Assembly (NCBI RefSeq): GCF_014836495.1
Contig: NZ_JACSQT010000002.1
Coordinates: 558,001 to 622,000 of the forward strand
Source of the DNA: Cytobacillus stercorigallinarum
Lineage (GTDB): Bacteria; Bacillota; Bacilli; Bacillales; Cytobacillaceae
Length of the DNA stretch: 64,000 nt
Direction of reading: 5' to 3'
The translations under genes and the position numbers were made by a program. The notes beneath the pieces are model-generated. The model made no database searches, was not told where the DNA came from, and worked only from the letters and a program-made list of their open reading frames with translations. This document shows, piece after piece, positions 36,301-44,624 of this stretch (positions are counted from its first letter, which is position 1; each line of letters begins with the position of its first letter).

Positions 36301-36748
36301 GCTCTACTTCTTCCACAGCTTGCACCGGTCCATCAGAACCAGGAATAACCGGAATATTCGCAATTTGCGCTTGTGATCTCGCCTTCACTTTATCTCCAAA
36401 CATATCTAAGTGTTTAGATTCAGGTCCAATAAACTTGATTCCTTCTTCTTCACATCTTCTAGCGAACTGAATATTCTCTGATAAAAAGCCATAACCAGGG
36501 TGAATCGCATCAACACCACTATCTTTTGCAATTTTAAGAATACCCTCGATATCAAGGTAAGCATCAATCGGTTTCTTACCTTCACCAACAAGGTATGCTT
36601 CATCTGCTTTGTATCGATGATAGGATCCTGAGTCTTCTTTTGAATAAATCGCAACTGTACGGATATTTAATTCCGTACAGGCACGAAAAACACGAATGGC
36701 TATTTCTCCACGATTGGCGACTAATACTTTGCTAATTTTTTGACCCAT
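33305..36748 (-). CDS. pycA: Pyruvate carboxylase
   Basis: 1147 residues in the order biotin carboxylase (about 1-455; KASLGGGGRGMRIV, ERDCSVQRRHQKVVE, EVNPRVQVEHTITE), carboxyltransferase (about 530-800; LLTDTTFRDAHQSLLATRVRT, HLHTHDTSGNG), tetramerisation and biotinyl domain (ITEAMKMET near 1110). It makes oxaloacetate from pyruvate for the citric acid cycle and gluconeogenesis. CGGGGTG precedes the ATG. It sits between ftsW and ctaA, as in B. subtilis. No riboswitch or cre site was seen in the short ftsW-pycA gap. Confidence 0.98.
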   Translation of the reverse strand: MGQKISKVLVANRGEIAIRVFRACTELNIRTVAIYSKEDSGSYHRYKADEAYLVGEGKKPIDAYLDIEGILKIAKDSGVDAIHPGYGFLSENIQFARRCEEEGIKFIGPESKHLDMFGDKVKARSQAQIANIPVIPGSDGPVQAVEEVEQFGRDYGYPIIIKASLGGGGRGMRIVKSAEEVREAYNRAKSEAKAAFGNDEVYVEKFVQNPKHIEVQIIGDQHGNIVHLFERDCSVQRRHQKVVEVAPCVSLDEELRGRICEAAVQLMKNVDYINAGTVEFLVSGDEFYFIEVNPRVQVEHTITEMITGIDIVQTQILVAEGYELHSEKIGIPDQTEIKTMGYAIQSRVTTEDPLNNFMPDTGRLMAYRSGGGFGVRQDAGNAYQGAVITPHYDSLLVKLSTHALTFEQAASKMVRNLQEFRIRGIKTNIPFLENVVKHKNFLTGEYDTSFIDRSPELFIFPKRKDRGTKMLSYIGNVTVNGFPGIEKQKKPAFDQPRMPKIILPNEYQSGTKQVLEERGAEGLVSWIKEQKNVLLTDTTFRDAHQSLLATRVRTKDLQNIAEPTAKLLPQMFSSEMWGGATFDVAYRFLKEDPWERLLTLRQKMPNILLQMLLRASNAVGYKNYADNVIQEFVEKSAHAGIDVFRIFDSLNWVKGMEVAIDAVRQTGKIAEAAICYTGDISDKSRKKYDLAYYKELAKELENQGAHILGIKDMAGLLKPQSAYELISELKETVDIPIHLHTHDTSGNGIFTYAKAIEAGVDIVDVALSTMAGLTSQPSANTLYYALEGSERQPDMNVNALEQLSYYWEDVRKYYQEFESGMKAPHTEIYQHEMPGGQYSNLQQQAKAVGLGEKWDEVKGMYSRVNHMFGDIVKVTPSSKVVGDMALYMVQNQLDEEAVIQKGASLDFPDSVVELFEGYLGQPYQGFPKDLQKAILKNREAITVRPGELLEPVDFDEIKATLYKELGREVTSFDAIAYALYPKVFMDYHKTYTQFGDVSVLDTPTFLYGMNLGEEIEVEIEKGKTLIVKLVSIGQARADGTRVIYFELNGQPREVVIKDESIKSSVATKVKADPHNETHIAATMPGTVIKAVVNKGDIVNQGDHLMITEAMKMETTVQAPFTGTIKEIYATDGESIATGDLLIELARS

Positions 36749-36767
36749 AATAACACCCCGTATATTT

Positions 36768-37985
36768 TTATCGTCTATTATATGTAAAACGACCGCTCAT
36801 ACTTGCTGTTGTCTTTACCGGTTTGTCAGTCGTTACATTTTGTTCTTCTTTATCTTTATATTTCTTTTCATAGTTTACAAACATTGATACATTCACTAAT
36901 ATTCCCATTGATACCATAAGTACTAATAAGGATGATCCACCATAGCTTATAAAAGGTAATGTCACTCCAGTCAGAGGGATTACTCCTGATATTCCACCAA
37001 GATTAATGAATGTTTGAATGCCTATCATAGCAGAAACACCTATTGCCAATAGACTTCCAAAAGCATCTTTGCATCTCAAGGCAATAAAAATACCTTTAAG
37101 GACTATAAATCCTAAAGCGAAGAGTACGAATATTACCCCAAAAGCACCTAACTCTTCAGCAATTACAGCCATAATAAAATCAGTATGGGGTTCAGGTAAA
37201 TAACCCATCTTTTGAATACCTTGGCCTAAACCTAAACCACTTAACCCACCGTTTCCAAGAGCAATAAATCCATTAGATAACTGCCAACCAAACTCTGATT
37301 CAAAGGGATTTAAAAACGAATCAAATCTACCTAAACGTTTCACAGAAAAAATCTCTTTGCCTAGCAACAGAACGACTGGTATTAAAATGACTGCACCTAT
37401 ACCAACTAATTTCATAATATTCTTCAAACTCATTCCTGAAGAGAAAATGATTGATGCACCTATTAAAAAGATAATACCTGCTGTGCCGTAGTCTGGCTCT
37501 AGCGCTATTAATACAACAACAAATACTAAATAGAAAATGGGTGGAATAACTCCCTTATTAAACTCATTAATATAGGATTGTTTCTTAGCATATACTGCCG
37601 AAAGATAAACAATCACAATTAACTTCACAAACTCAGACGGTTGAACTGAACGAACACCAAGATCAATCCAACTTTGCGCATTATTTGCAGCTCTTCCTAT
37701 CAAGGAAACAAGTATTAACCCAAATATTGATAACATAACTAAGGGAATAAGTAACTTATTATTTTTATATGCTTTATATGGGAATAGAGCAGCAATGACA
37801 AAAGCAATAGCTCCTAAAATTAGGTGTGTTCTCTGTTTAATATAATAGTAGTCACTTTCATATTCGTAATTCTGTACCGCTACAACCATGCTTGAACTAT
37901 ATACCATAACCAGTCCAAAAATACATAAAAGACCTAATACAACGATCAATGAATAATCATAAGATTTTAGAATTTTTTTAAACAT
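36768..37985 (-). CDS. ftsW: FtsW, septal peptidoglycan glycosyltransferase (SEDS family)
   Basis: 405 residues, ten membrane helices. SEDS signatures are visible: AQSWIDLGVRSVQPSEFVKL (about 105-124), ALEPDYGTAGI with the catalytic Asp, GYLPEPHTDFIMAVIAEELG, and TGVTLPFISYGGSSLL near the end. FtsW polymerises lipid II at the septum with its partner class B PBP. GGAAGAGGCAT precedes the ATG. It is 19 bases upstream of pycA, so read-through into pycA is possible. Its placement next to pycA and ylaN matches B. subtilis. Confidence 0.96.
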   Translation of the reverse strand: MFKKILKSYDYSLIVVLGLLCIFGLVMVYSSSMVVAVQNYEYESDYYYIKQRTHLILGAIAFVIAALFPYKAYKNNKLLIPLVMLSIFGLILVSLIGRAANNAQSWIDLGVRSVQPSEFVKLIVIVYLSAVYAKKQSYINEFNKGVIPPIFYLVFVVVLIALEPDYGTAGIIFLIGASIIFSSGMSLKNIMKLVGIGAVILIPVVLLLGKEIFSVKRLGRFDSFLNPFESEFGWQLSNGFIALGNGGLSGLGLGQGIQKMGYLPEPHTDFIMAVIAEELGAFGVIFVLFALGFIVLKGIFIALRCKDAFGSLLAIGVSAMIGIQTFINLGGISGVIPLTGVTLPFISYGGSSLLVLMVSMGILVNVSMFVNYEKKYKDKEEQNVTTDKPVKTTASMSGRFTYNRR

Positions 37986-38344
37986 ATGCCTCTTCCTTTA
38001 TTCTCTTAAGTAGTATATTTATTCTACTATAGCATTCATTTTCCTGCCAAAATAAAGATAAAAAGGAATGTAATTAAAACGTAACGCGATAAATGATTAG
38101 ATCATTGTTCTGTATTATTCTATTCAATGTGACATACTAATTAATATATTTATACATCATAATTATCTTTTTGTCTACTATATATGCTTAATTAATAGAT
38201 TCAGTTTCATAGTTCAGCATAATATTGCCTATCATTTATAAAGCAGCATAACCTATATTTCTTCTTATCCACTCTCCTCTTAACCAAGTTCTAACAAATA
38301 AAAAAACTCAAGCTAATATCCTTAGCTTGAGTTTTTAATATGTT
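37986..38344. other. Gap between ylaN and ftsW
   Basis: 359 AT-rich bases holding the ylaN terminator at the right and presumably the ftsW promoter. No small gene or structured element beyond the terminator was found. Confidence 0.5.
38302..38336 (-). terminator. Terminator of ylaN
   Basis: AAAAACTCAAGCTAA pairs perfectly with TTAGCTTGAGTTTTT around TATCC. Confidence 0.92.
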
Positions 38345-38626
38345 TTATTTTTTTACTGATGCTTCATGTAGAATGGATAATTCTCTCTCAAGTTTATCAA
38401 GAATTTCTTTTCCATCTTTATCGGCAATTAATCCAAGTCTCACAGCAAAATCAATTTCACGAGATAAGCCAAACATCTGCGTATCAAGTACTTCTTCGTA
38501 TAATGGACATTGAGGCATAGTCAAATTATCCATTTGGACTTTGATTAATTTTAATATTTTTTCAGCATCTGCCTGTAATAGAGCATTAGCTCTTTCTTTA
38601 TGATCAATAACCATTTCAGAAGCCAA
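38345..38626 (-). CDS. ylaN: YlaN family iron-homeostasis protein
   Basis: 93 residues, nearly the B. subtilis sequence pattern ([17 protein letters not shown] ... [35 protein letters not shown]). YlaN is essential in some Firmicutes under iron limitation and has been reported to bind iron and influence Fur. The start is TTG with GGGGGG eight bases upstream, conserving the MASEM start. Single gene between glsA and ftsW. Confidence 0.95.
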   Translation of the reverse strand: MASEMVIDHKERANALLQADAEKILKLIKVQMDNLTMPQCPLYEEVLDTQMFGLSREIDFAVRLGLIADKDGKEILDKLERELSILHEASVKK

Positions 38627-38720
38627 CTTTCAATCCCCCCGTTTCCGAGCGATTATCCTATCTATAAATTTTAAACTTAAGTGAAGAAAAAAGCAAGGAT
38701 AATCAGGGGAGATCCGCAGA

Positions 38721-39677
38721 TTAAAAAATACTAAAATGATATTTCTTTGCCATAATCTTTAATATTTCTGCACCAGCAATACTATTCCCTCTCTCATCTA
38801 GTGCAGGCGAGAAAATGCCTATACCTAACTTACCTGGTACAACTGCCATTATACCACCCGAAACACCACTTTTCGCAGGGATTCCCACTTTGATTGCAAA
38901 CTCCCCTGAAGCATTATACATACCGCAAGTGACCATGAATGTTTTGCATATTCTTGCAATTTCCTCATCAATTAATATGTTTCCTGATTGCGGATCACGG
39001 CCATTATTTGCAAAGACAGCTGCTATTCTTGACAAATCTAAACAATTCATTTCAATCGCGCATTGTTTCGTATAAACATCAATTAACTCATCGACATCTC
39101 CATCAATTACTCCATGTTGTTTCATAAAATAACATAATGAACGATTTAAGTCTGTTGTCTTATATTCCGAATCTGCAACCTCTTTATTGTAACCGATGGC
39201 TTTACCCCCTAATAAACATTGCACAAAATGGAGAATACGTCGCCACCTCTCATCGGGAGAATCTCCCCTTACCATGCTTGTAACCGCCAATGCACCTGCA
39301 TTAATCATTGGGTTCAAAGGTTTAGAATGAGAGCTCGTCTCAAGCTTGATCATTGAATTATAAGGATCGCCCGTTGGTTCCATCCCTACTTTTTGAAATA
39401 CATTCGTGTATCCTTGATCAATTAATGCTAGTGCTAGAACAATTACTTTTGAAATACTTTGTAATGTGAACTTTTGTTCAATATCTCCAGCTGAAACACA
39501 AGCATCACGACCGCGAGTAATATGAAAGACAGCAGCTGAAACATTTGACTGATCAGCTGCCTGCAAAGCCGGAATATAATCTGCTACTTTACCTCTAGCA
39601 GCAAGCGGCTTCACTTGTTCAATTATTCCTAACAATTCTTGATCTGTCTGACAACCCATTACACCCCTACTCTCCAT
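38721..39677 (-). CDS. glsA: Glutaminase (YlaM type)
   Basis: About 318 residues, serine-dependent beta-lactamase-like glutaminase. FTLQSISKVIVLALAL carries the catalytic SxxK, followed by EPTGDPYNSMIKLE, KPLNPMINAGALAVTSMV and AKSGVSGGIMAVVPGKLG. It hydrolyses glutamine to glutamate and ammonia. The start is uncertain: the ATG at 39677 has AAGGA seven bases upstream, while the ATG at 39659 (MGCQTDQEL) aligns better with B. subtilis YlaM and has AGGGGTG close by. Divergent from ylaL. Confidence 0.95.
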   Translation of the reverse strand: MESRGVMGCQTDQELLGIIEQVKPLAARGKVADYIPALQAADQSNVSAAVFHITRGRDACVSAGDIEQKFTLQSISKVIVLALALIDQGYTNVFQKVGMEPTGDPYNSMIKLETSSHSKPLNPMINAGALAVTSMVRGDSPDERWRRILHFVQCLLGGKAIGYNKEVADSEYKTTDLNRSLCYFMKQHGVIDGDVDELIDVYTKQCAIEMNCLDLSRIAAVFANNGRDPQSGNILIDEEIARICKTFMVTCGMYNASGEFAIKVGIPAKSGVSGGIMAVVPGKLGIGIFSPALDERGNSIAGAEILKIMAKKYHFSIF

Positions 39678-39804
39678 CGACATTTCCTTATAGTTTAATA
39701 CATTTAGTGATATTCCATTCGAGTTGAAATGACATTTATGGTTAAAAGCGTTATACTTTATTAGGACAAAAGATATTAGTCACACAAGCAGGGGGTATGA
39801 CAAA

Positions 39805-40302
39805 ATGAAAGATATCATCCATATTACAGGCAACGTCAAATATACAATTACACTCGATCCAAGTGTATGGATTTTTGATGATCGAAAAATTGACCTTGAT
39901 ACATATTTTGAGAATGAAGAAGAGTTACCGAATGAAAAGGAGGAATATACGAAAGCAGCCTCTAAACATTGGGATCGTGAAATTATGGAAGGTGCAGTAT
40001 ACCCACCAACACTTAAAACAGAAAAGAAATTTGAAAAAGTCCGTGTCTTAACTGGTACTTTTGGGATTCCCTTCTTGCCTTTCCTTACAAATGCAGAGCC
40101 AAATAGTGAAAGCAAGACAATAGAAGTACATTGTGAGAATGAAACAGTCAATATCCCTATGGCAGAGGCAGAAAACCTCATTCTCGCCTTTTCATTAAAA
40201 GGAAAGCCATTGAAGGAAGATGGCCCAGTGCATATTTATTATAAAGATGGTAGCAATCGCCGTCAGCCAATTAAAAATGTGCTAGACTTCCATATTATAT
40301 GA
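39805..40302 (+). CDS. ylaL: YlaL family protein
   Basis: 165 residues: MKDIIHITGNVKYTITLDPSVWIFDDRKIDL ... SKHWDREIMEGAVYPPTLKTEKKFEKV. Soluble, no catalytic motif. It has been labelled peptidyl-prolyl isomerase in databases without visible support; I recognise it as YlaL by sequence pattern and by its place between glsA and ylaK. AGGGGGTATGACAAA precedes the ATG. Convergent with ylaK across a shared terminator. Confidence 0.88.
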   Translation: MKDIIHITGNVKYTITLDPSVWIFDDRKIDLDTYFENEEELPNEKEEYTKAASKHWDREIMEGAVYPPTLKTEKKFEKVRVLTGTFGIPFLPFLTNAEPNSESKTIEVHCENETVNIPMAEAENLILAFSLKGKPLKEDGPVHIYYKDGSNRRQPIKNVLDFHII

Positions 40303-40303
40303 G

Positions 40304-40347
40304 AAAAAAGACTGAATTTGAGCCACTAAGCTCATTCAGTCTTTTTT
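40304..40347. terminator. Bidirectional terminator between ylaL and ylaK
   Basis: AAAAAAGACTGAAT (40304-40317) pairs with ATTCAGTCTTTTTT (40334-40347); an inner GAGC/GCTC lengthens the stem. Confidence 0.92.
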
Positions 40348-40366
40348 CTTCAGTAGTTCTTAAATT

Positions 40367-41695
40367 TTACAAGATATCAGCAGCTAATTGAGCTAGCCCT
40401 GACCTTTCACCTTTAATCAATTTAGCATGCCCAGCAATCTTCTGATCTTTAAACTTTTCGACAACGTAGGTAAGTCCATTATTATAGGCATCTAAATACG
40501 GATGGTCAATTTGCTCAGGATCACCCATTAAGACAATCTTACTACCTTCACCAACTCTTGTTAAAATCGTCTTTACTTCATGCTTTGTTAAATTTTGTGC
40601 CTCGTCAATAATAATAAATTGGTCAGGTATACTTCTTCCTCTTATATAAGAAAGAGCCTCGACTTCAATTGAACCCATACCTGCCAAAATGGCATCTAAT
40701 TCCCCTGGCTTCTTAACATTAAATAAATACTCAAGATTATCATGAATCGGTTGCATCCATGGCCGTAATTTCTCTTCTTTTTCTCCAGGTAAGAAACCTA
40801 AGTCCTTACCAACTGGGACAATCGGCCGTGCGACAAGCAATTTTTTAAAATCCCCTAAATCCTCAGTCTGCATTAATCCTGCAGCGAGCGCAAGTAATGT
40901 CTTTCCAGTCCCTGCTTTTCCAATTAAGGTAACAAGAGGCAAGTCCCTGCGTAAAAGCAGTTCTAATGCCATCGTTTGTTGTACATTTCTTGGTTTAATT
41001 CCCCAAATATGATCATAATCAAAAATGAGTTTTTTCAATTTACCTTTCGATTGATCCACAATGCCAAGTGCAGAAGCTGATGAACCAAGCGCATCTTTTA
41101 AAATAACAAATTGATTGGGATAGAATGCGTGGTTCGTTATTTTTTTTAGTGATAATTCTCCTTGACTGTAAAATTCATTCACCATATCTAAATGGAGATA
41201 TACTTCAAGAAAACCTGTATATATATCATCATTTTCAATCACACGATCGCTTAAAAAATCTTCGCTTAGTAAACCAATAGCATCTGCCTTTACTCTTACA
41301 AGCGCATCTTTACTCACAAGAATAACTGGTCTACCACCTTCTTTTGTCTCTTCTTCTAATGAGAGGTTTTTAGCGACAGCCAAAATCCGATTATCGTTCG
41401 TTTTCTCAACAAAAATTTCTTGCAATTGGTGAAAAGAACGATGGTTTAGTTCGATGCGTAAGCTTCCTCCATTTTCAAGGAGGATTTGCTCATGCAGTTT
41501 CCCGGACTGCCTCATACTGTCAATCATTCTTGATACTTGCCTTGCATTCCTCCCAATTTCATCCATGTATCTTTTTTTCGAATCTACCTCTTCTAACACC
41601 ACAGCTGGAATAACGACTTCATTATCCTCAAAAGAATAAATGGAATTTGGATCCTGCAATAGGACATTTGTATCTAACACGTATATTTTACTCAA
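40367..41695 (-). CDS. ylaK: YlaK (PhoH2), PIN-domain plus PhoH-ATPase protein
   Basis: 442 residues, the length of B. subtilis YlaK. The N-terminal PIN nuclease domain begins MSKIYVLDTNVLLQDP (catalytic Asp in LDTN) and has further acidic residues. The C-terminal PhoH/RecA-like ATPase has Walker A GKAGTGKTLLA and Walker B FIIIDEAQNLT. PhoH2 proteins are RNA helicase/nucleases. I start at the TTG at 41695, with GGGAGG seven bases upstream; an ATG 18 bases further upstream lacks a site. Divergent from ylaJ. Confidence 0.94.
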   Translation of the reverse strand: MSKIYVLDTNVLLQDPNSIYSFEDNEVVIPAVVLEEVDSKKRYMDEIGRNARQVSRMIDSMRQSGKLHEQILLENGGSLRIELNHRSFHQLQEIFVEKTNDNRILAVAKNLSLEEETKEGGRPVILVSKDALVRVKADAIGLLSEDFLSDRVIENDDIYTGFLEVYLHLDMVNEFYSQGELSLKKITNHAFYPNQFVILKDALGSSASALGIVDQSKGKLKKLIFDYDHIWGIKPRNVQQTMALELLLRRDLPLVTLIGKAGTGKTLLALAAGLMQTEDLGDFKKLLVARPIVPVGKDLGFLPGEKEEKLRPWMQPIHDNLEYLFNVKKPGELDAILAGMGSIEVEALSYIRGRSIPDQFIIIDEAQNLTKHEVKTILTRVGEGSKIVLMGDPEQIDHPYLDAYNNGLTYVVEKFKDQKIAGHAKLIKGERSGLAQLAADIL

Positions 41696-41895
41696 CCCGA
41701 TGCCTCCCGCCATTAGAAATACATTAGTGCGTAAATAGTTCATTGCTTGTTAGTTTCAACATTTTCATTTATCAACATGGACAAATCTAACTTTGCTTAA
41801 AATATATGATTTGTCGCATAAAGATAGAAGAACTTTCGCACACTAGTTATAAACATTTACTTTTTTTTATGTTTAATCTTGATGGAGGTAGTAAA

Positions 41896-42498
41896 ATGAA
41901 GTACTTTTACGTTCTACTATCATTATTTATCGTACTCAACTTAACGGGGTGTGGTGCACAAAATAACGCACAATCTTCACAAAATGATAAAGATACACCT
42001 CATACGGTCAATGTGAAAAATAGTACCATTTCTGAAAAAGAAGTATTAACTGGACAAGAGACTTCTAAGCACTTAGCCACATTAGCTTCTGATAATCGTC
42101 ATGTGAATGATGTAACTGCTGTCGTTTTAGGTGACTATTGCATCGTAGGCATTGATATTGATGAAGACGTTGAGCGTTCTGAAGTTGGCTCGATTAAATA
42201 TGCAGTTGCTGAAAGCTTAAAGCATGACCCCTACGGTGCGAATGCTGTAATTATTGCCGATCCTGATTTATATGCCAGGCTACAGGAAGTAACAGAAGAT
42301 GTGGAAAATGGCCACCCGATCACAGGGATTTTAAATGAGTTAGCTGATATATCTGGTCGATTGATGCCTGAAGTACCTGCTGATATCGTTGAACCGAATA
42401 AATCAGAAGAAACGGAAGAATCGAAAGAACAGCTTAATGAGCAAGAATCAAATAAATTAAATAAACATCAAGAAGAACAATCGAATAATCATAAGTAA
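41896..42498 (+). CDS. ylaJ: YlaJ/YhcN-family sporulation lipoprotein
   Basis: 200 residues from the ATG at 41896 (TGGAGGTAGTAAA before it). The signal peptide MKYFYVLLSLFIVLNLTGC ends in a lipobox, and the YhcN/YlaJ domain follows (AVVLGDYCIVGIDIDEDVERSEVGSIKYAVAESLKHDPYGANAVIIADPDLYARL). A Glu/Lys/Asn-rich tail completes it. YlaJ and YhcN are forespore-expressed spore lipoproteins affecting germination. It heads a short unit with ylaI. Confidence 0.93.
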   Translation: MKYFYVLLSLFIVLNLTGCGAQNNAQSSQNDKDTPHTVNVKNSTISEKEVLTGQETSKHLATLASDNRHVNDVTAVVLGDYCIVGIDIDEDVERSEVGSIKYAVAESLKHDPYGANAVIIADPDLYARLQEVTEDVENGHPITGILNELADISGRLMPEVPADIVEPNKSEETEESKEQLNEQESNKLNKHQEEQSNNHK

Positions 42499-42581
42499 TT
42501 CACTACGGCATCCTTTCTTTTCAAAAACAGCTAGTTTATAATAAGGAAAATGGTTGTTTATTAGAAAAGGGATGTATATAA

Positions 42582-42782
42582 ATGAAAGTACAATGTGTTA
42601 TTTGTGATAAAATTGAAGCAATTGATAATGAATCATATGAAGCAAAACGTTTAAGAAACCGACCTATACACACCTATATGTGTGTTGAATGCAATGACAG
42701 AATAACAACAAAGACTAATGAAAGAGCAGCTACTGGGAATTTTAAATTGTATAGAAGTAAACAAGAAGAAGAAGAATGGTGA
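42582..42782 (+). CDS. ylaI: YlaI family protein (DUF2197), putative zinc-binding
   Basis: 66 residues with two CxxC pairs, CVICDKIEAID and MCVECNDRI, likely a zinc ribbon. The C-terminus is charged. AAAAGGGATG precedes the ATG. It follows ylaJ on the same strand and ends in a GC-rich terminator. Function unknown; conserved next to ylaJ/ylaH in Bacillus. Confidence 0.92.
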   Translation: MKVQCVICDKIEAIDNESYEAKRLRNRPIHTYMCVECNDRITTKTNERAATGNFKLYRSKQEEEEW

Positions 42783-42787
42783 TTTAA

Positions 42788-42819
42788 AACCCCTCCGTTA
42801 ATGAGAAAACGGAGGGGTT
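42788..42819. terminator. Terminator of ylaI (bidirectional)
   Basis: AACCCCTCCGTT pairs with AACGGAGGGGTT; it also lies just after the stop of the convergent minus-strand gene. Confidence 0.85.
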
Positions 42820-42823
42820 CATT

Positions 42824-43378
42824 TCATTGAACAAAATGCCATCTTTTATTCCAACCTTTTGAAATCATTCTGCTTTCATATAATTGCATTCTCTCCCTCG
42901 ATGCTGCAAAAAAAGGAGTCGGTTTGATACGAAGATGAATGAGGTCTTCAATACCCCATGGTGCTGTTATGACTAATTGATTTTCACTATCCAACTTTAC
43001 TCCAATCGCGGTGGCTGTCTCCGGAAATTTTGCAATAGCGTCCTCTGAGGATCGATAAGGCGGCAGGCTATTAACAGAATGCATTCTCGCTTCGTTCTTA
43101 ACTGACCAAGGAATGTGTGGAAGTATTTTATGTAATTTTTTTTCATACTGTTTTTCAATGTTCTCATTCAATTGCTGATTATCATAATAGATTACATCAA
43201 CATCAGGCAATTGTGTCCTTTCTTGAAAATGATGGAGGGTATCCCAGACTTTTGAGCGAACAAAACCAGCACAAATCCACCAATCAGGTAATTGCAGTTG
43301 TTTAACTGCTTTTAATACGGCCATCATTTCTTCATCATCTCTAATTAACTGCAAAATATCTCCTTCATTTCGAATCAT
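42824..43378 (-). CDS. Nucleotidyltransferase-like protein (DUF925 family)
   Basis: 184 residues. WWICAGFVRSKVWDTLH (about 33-49) is the G-G/A-x-V-R loop and PDVDVIYYD (about 58-66) the two-Asp metal strand of a nucleotidyltransferase fold. A C-terminal GIEDLIHLRIKPTPFF follows. This is the family related to E. coli YiaO/YyaN-type predicted nucleotidyltransferases; substrate unknown. GGGGAGGAAATAG precedes the ATG. The gene overlaps the upstream LysR gene by 14 bases, so the two form one unit. Confidence 0.85.
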   Translation of the reverse strand: MIRNEGDILQLIRDDEEMMAVLKAVKQLQLPDWWICAGFVRSKVWDTLHHFQERTQLPDVDVIYYDNQQLNENIEKQYEKKLHKILPHIPWSVKNEARMHSVNSLPPYRSSEDAIAKFPETATAIGVKLDSENQLVITAPWGIEDLIHLRIKPTPFFAASRERMQLYESRMISKGWNKRWHFVQ

Positions 43379-44288
43379 CTATTTCCTCCCCAAAAGTTTC
43401 TTCCAACCCTTCTTTAAACCACTCACTACAAAACGCCACCCACTCTCTAGCAGCAAAAGATAAGTAATGTTCCTTTCTCCAAATCATAGCAAGGTCCCAT
43501 GGAATCGCTGGCTCAATCAATGGTATCGTTTGAAGTTTACCATCAATACGCTTACATATACTTTCAGGTAATAAGGCTACACCAAGCCCTGTAGCAACCA
43601 TCTCACTTATAAAATCCCATTGCGCACTCTCATAGGCAATCTTTGGTTGAAATCCAGAACGGACACACTCGACAATAATTCTTTCATGTAAGGTAAAATC
43701 TTTTCGATATAAGATAAAGCTTTCATTCGCTAACTCTTGCAGTCGCACTGTTTCCTTTTGTGACAAATGATGATTAATGGGCACAACTACTTTTAAGTTT
43801 TCACAAGCGAAAGGAATATAATCAAAGTGTTCACTATTCATAGGCAGAACAGATACACCAATGTCAATCATGCCTTTTTTCACCTTTTCCTCTAATGCTC
43901 TTGCTCCGTCCTCAATAATTTCGATTTTAACTCTAGGATATTTTTTCCGAAAAGCATAAATAACAGCAGGAAAAAAACTTGCACCTACCATAGGTGGCAT
44001 GCCTAATTGAATTGTGCCTGTTTGTAACAGTTTAAGCTGATCAATTTCATCTGTAAGGTTTGCAAAGGAATCAATTATATTCTGCGATTGATTGTAAATC
44101 CTTTCACCAACGTCTGTTAACTTAATTGTCCTCCCATTTCTTTCAAATAAAACAACCGCCAACTCTTCTTCTAACCCTTTAACCATCTTACTAATAGTCG
44201 GCTGTGAAACAAACATTTTATCTGCCGCCTTAGTAAAACTTCCTTCATTCGCAACTGCAACAAAATATTTTAAATGTTGAATATCTAT
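43365..44288 (-). CDS. LysR-family transcription regulator with an apparent ATA start codon
   Basis: LysR regulator: HTH (about 1-60), linker helix and periplasmic-binding-like effector domain (GTIQLGMPPMVG ...). The first ATG (44216) would remove the first half of the HTH. Extending the frame upstream restores the family start DIQHLKYFVAVANEGSFTKAADKM, preceded by the codon ATA at 44288-44286 with AGAAGGTGT six bases before it; an in-frame TAA lies six codons upstream. So the natural start is either a rare ATA or a mutated ATG. The full protein is 307 residues, the normal size. The target and coinducer are unknown. Confidence 0.85.
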   Translation of the reverse strand: MDIQHLKYFVAVANEGSFTKAADKMFVSQPTISKMVKGLEEELAVVLFERNGRTIKLTDVGERIYNQSQNIIDSFANLTDEIDQLKLLQTGTIQLGMPPMVGASFFPAVIYAFRKKYPRVKIEIIEDGARALEEKVKKGMIDIGVSVLPMNSEHFDYIPFACENLKVVVPINHHLSQKETVRLQELANESFILYRKDFTLHERIIVECVRSGFQPKIAYESAQWDFISEMVATGLGVALLPESICKRIDGKLQTIPLIEPAIPWDLAMIWRKEHYLSFAAREWVAFCSEWFKEGLEETFGEEIDDSK

Positions 44289-44624
44289 TGATGGACACCT
44301 TCTTTATAGAACATCATGTTTATTATCTTATTTTAACGATAAGGAAGCTAGCTGTACATATGTACATAGTGATTCTATTTCTGTATGGATGTGCCATGGG
44401 ATGCATATCGTTGTCCAGTAACCTTTATTTTAAGGCAGGTTTTGGTTACTATGTTCGAAAATATATTTTCAGTGCGAAGACCAGTTTTGATACTCCTACT
44501 CTTTTCTCTATTTCTGAGCCGATTGAATAGCTTCACCTCATTAATCTGCTATTTAAACCTTTGTATCCAAAAATTCCTTACTTCAATGCAATAAAAAACG
44601 CCACATTGGAGTGGCGTTCTTTCT
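44289..44624. other. Gap divergent from the LysR gene
   Basis: 336 bases. LysR regulators often control a divergent gene, but the two plus-strand frames here (80 and 69 codons) have no ribosome-binding site and no recognisable motif. They could be chance or remains of a lost target gene. The right end holds the terminator of the next minus-strand gene. Confidence 0.5.
44590..44618 (-). terminator. Terminator of the ylaH-linked small gene
   Basis: AACGCCAC (44597-44604) pairs with GTGGCGTT (44611-44618); TTTTTTATT follows on the minus strand. Confidence 0.88.

Noticed and set aside
44288..44594. Plus-strand frames of 80 and 69 codons opposite the LysR gene
   Set aside because: No Shine-Dalgarno, no motif, and no resemblance to CidA, LrgA or other common LysR targets when read through.
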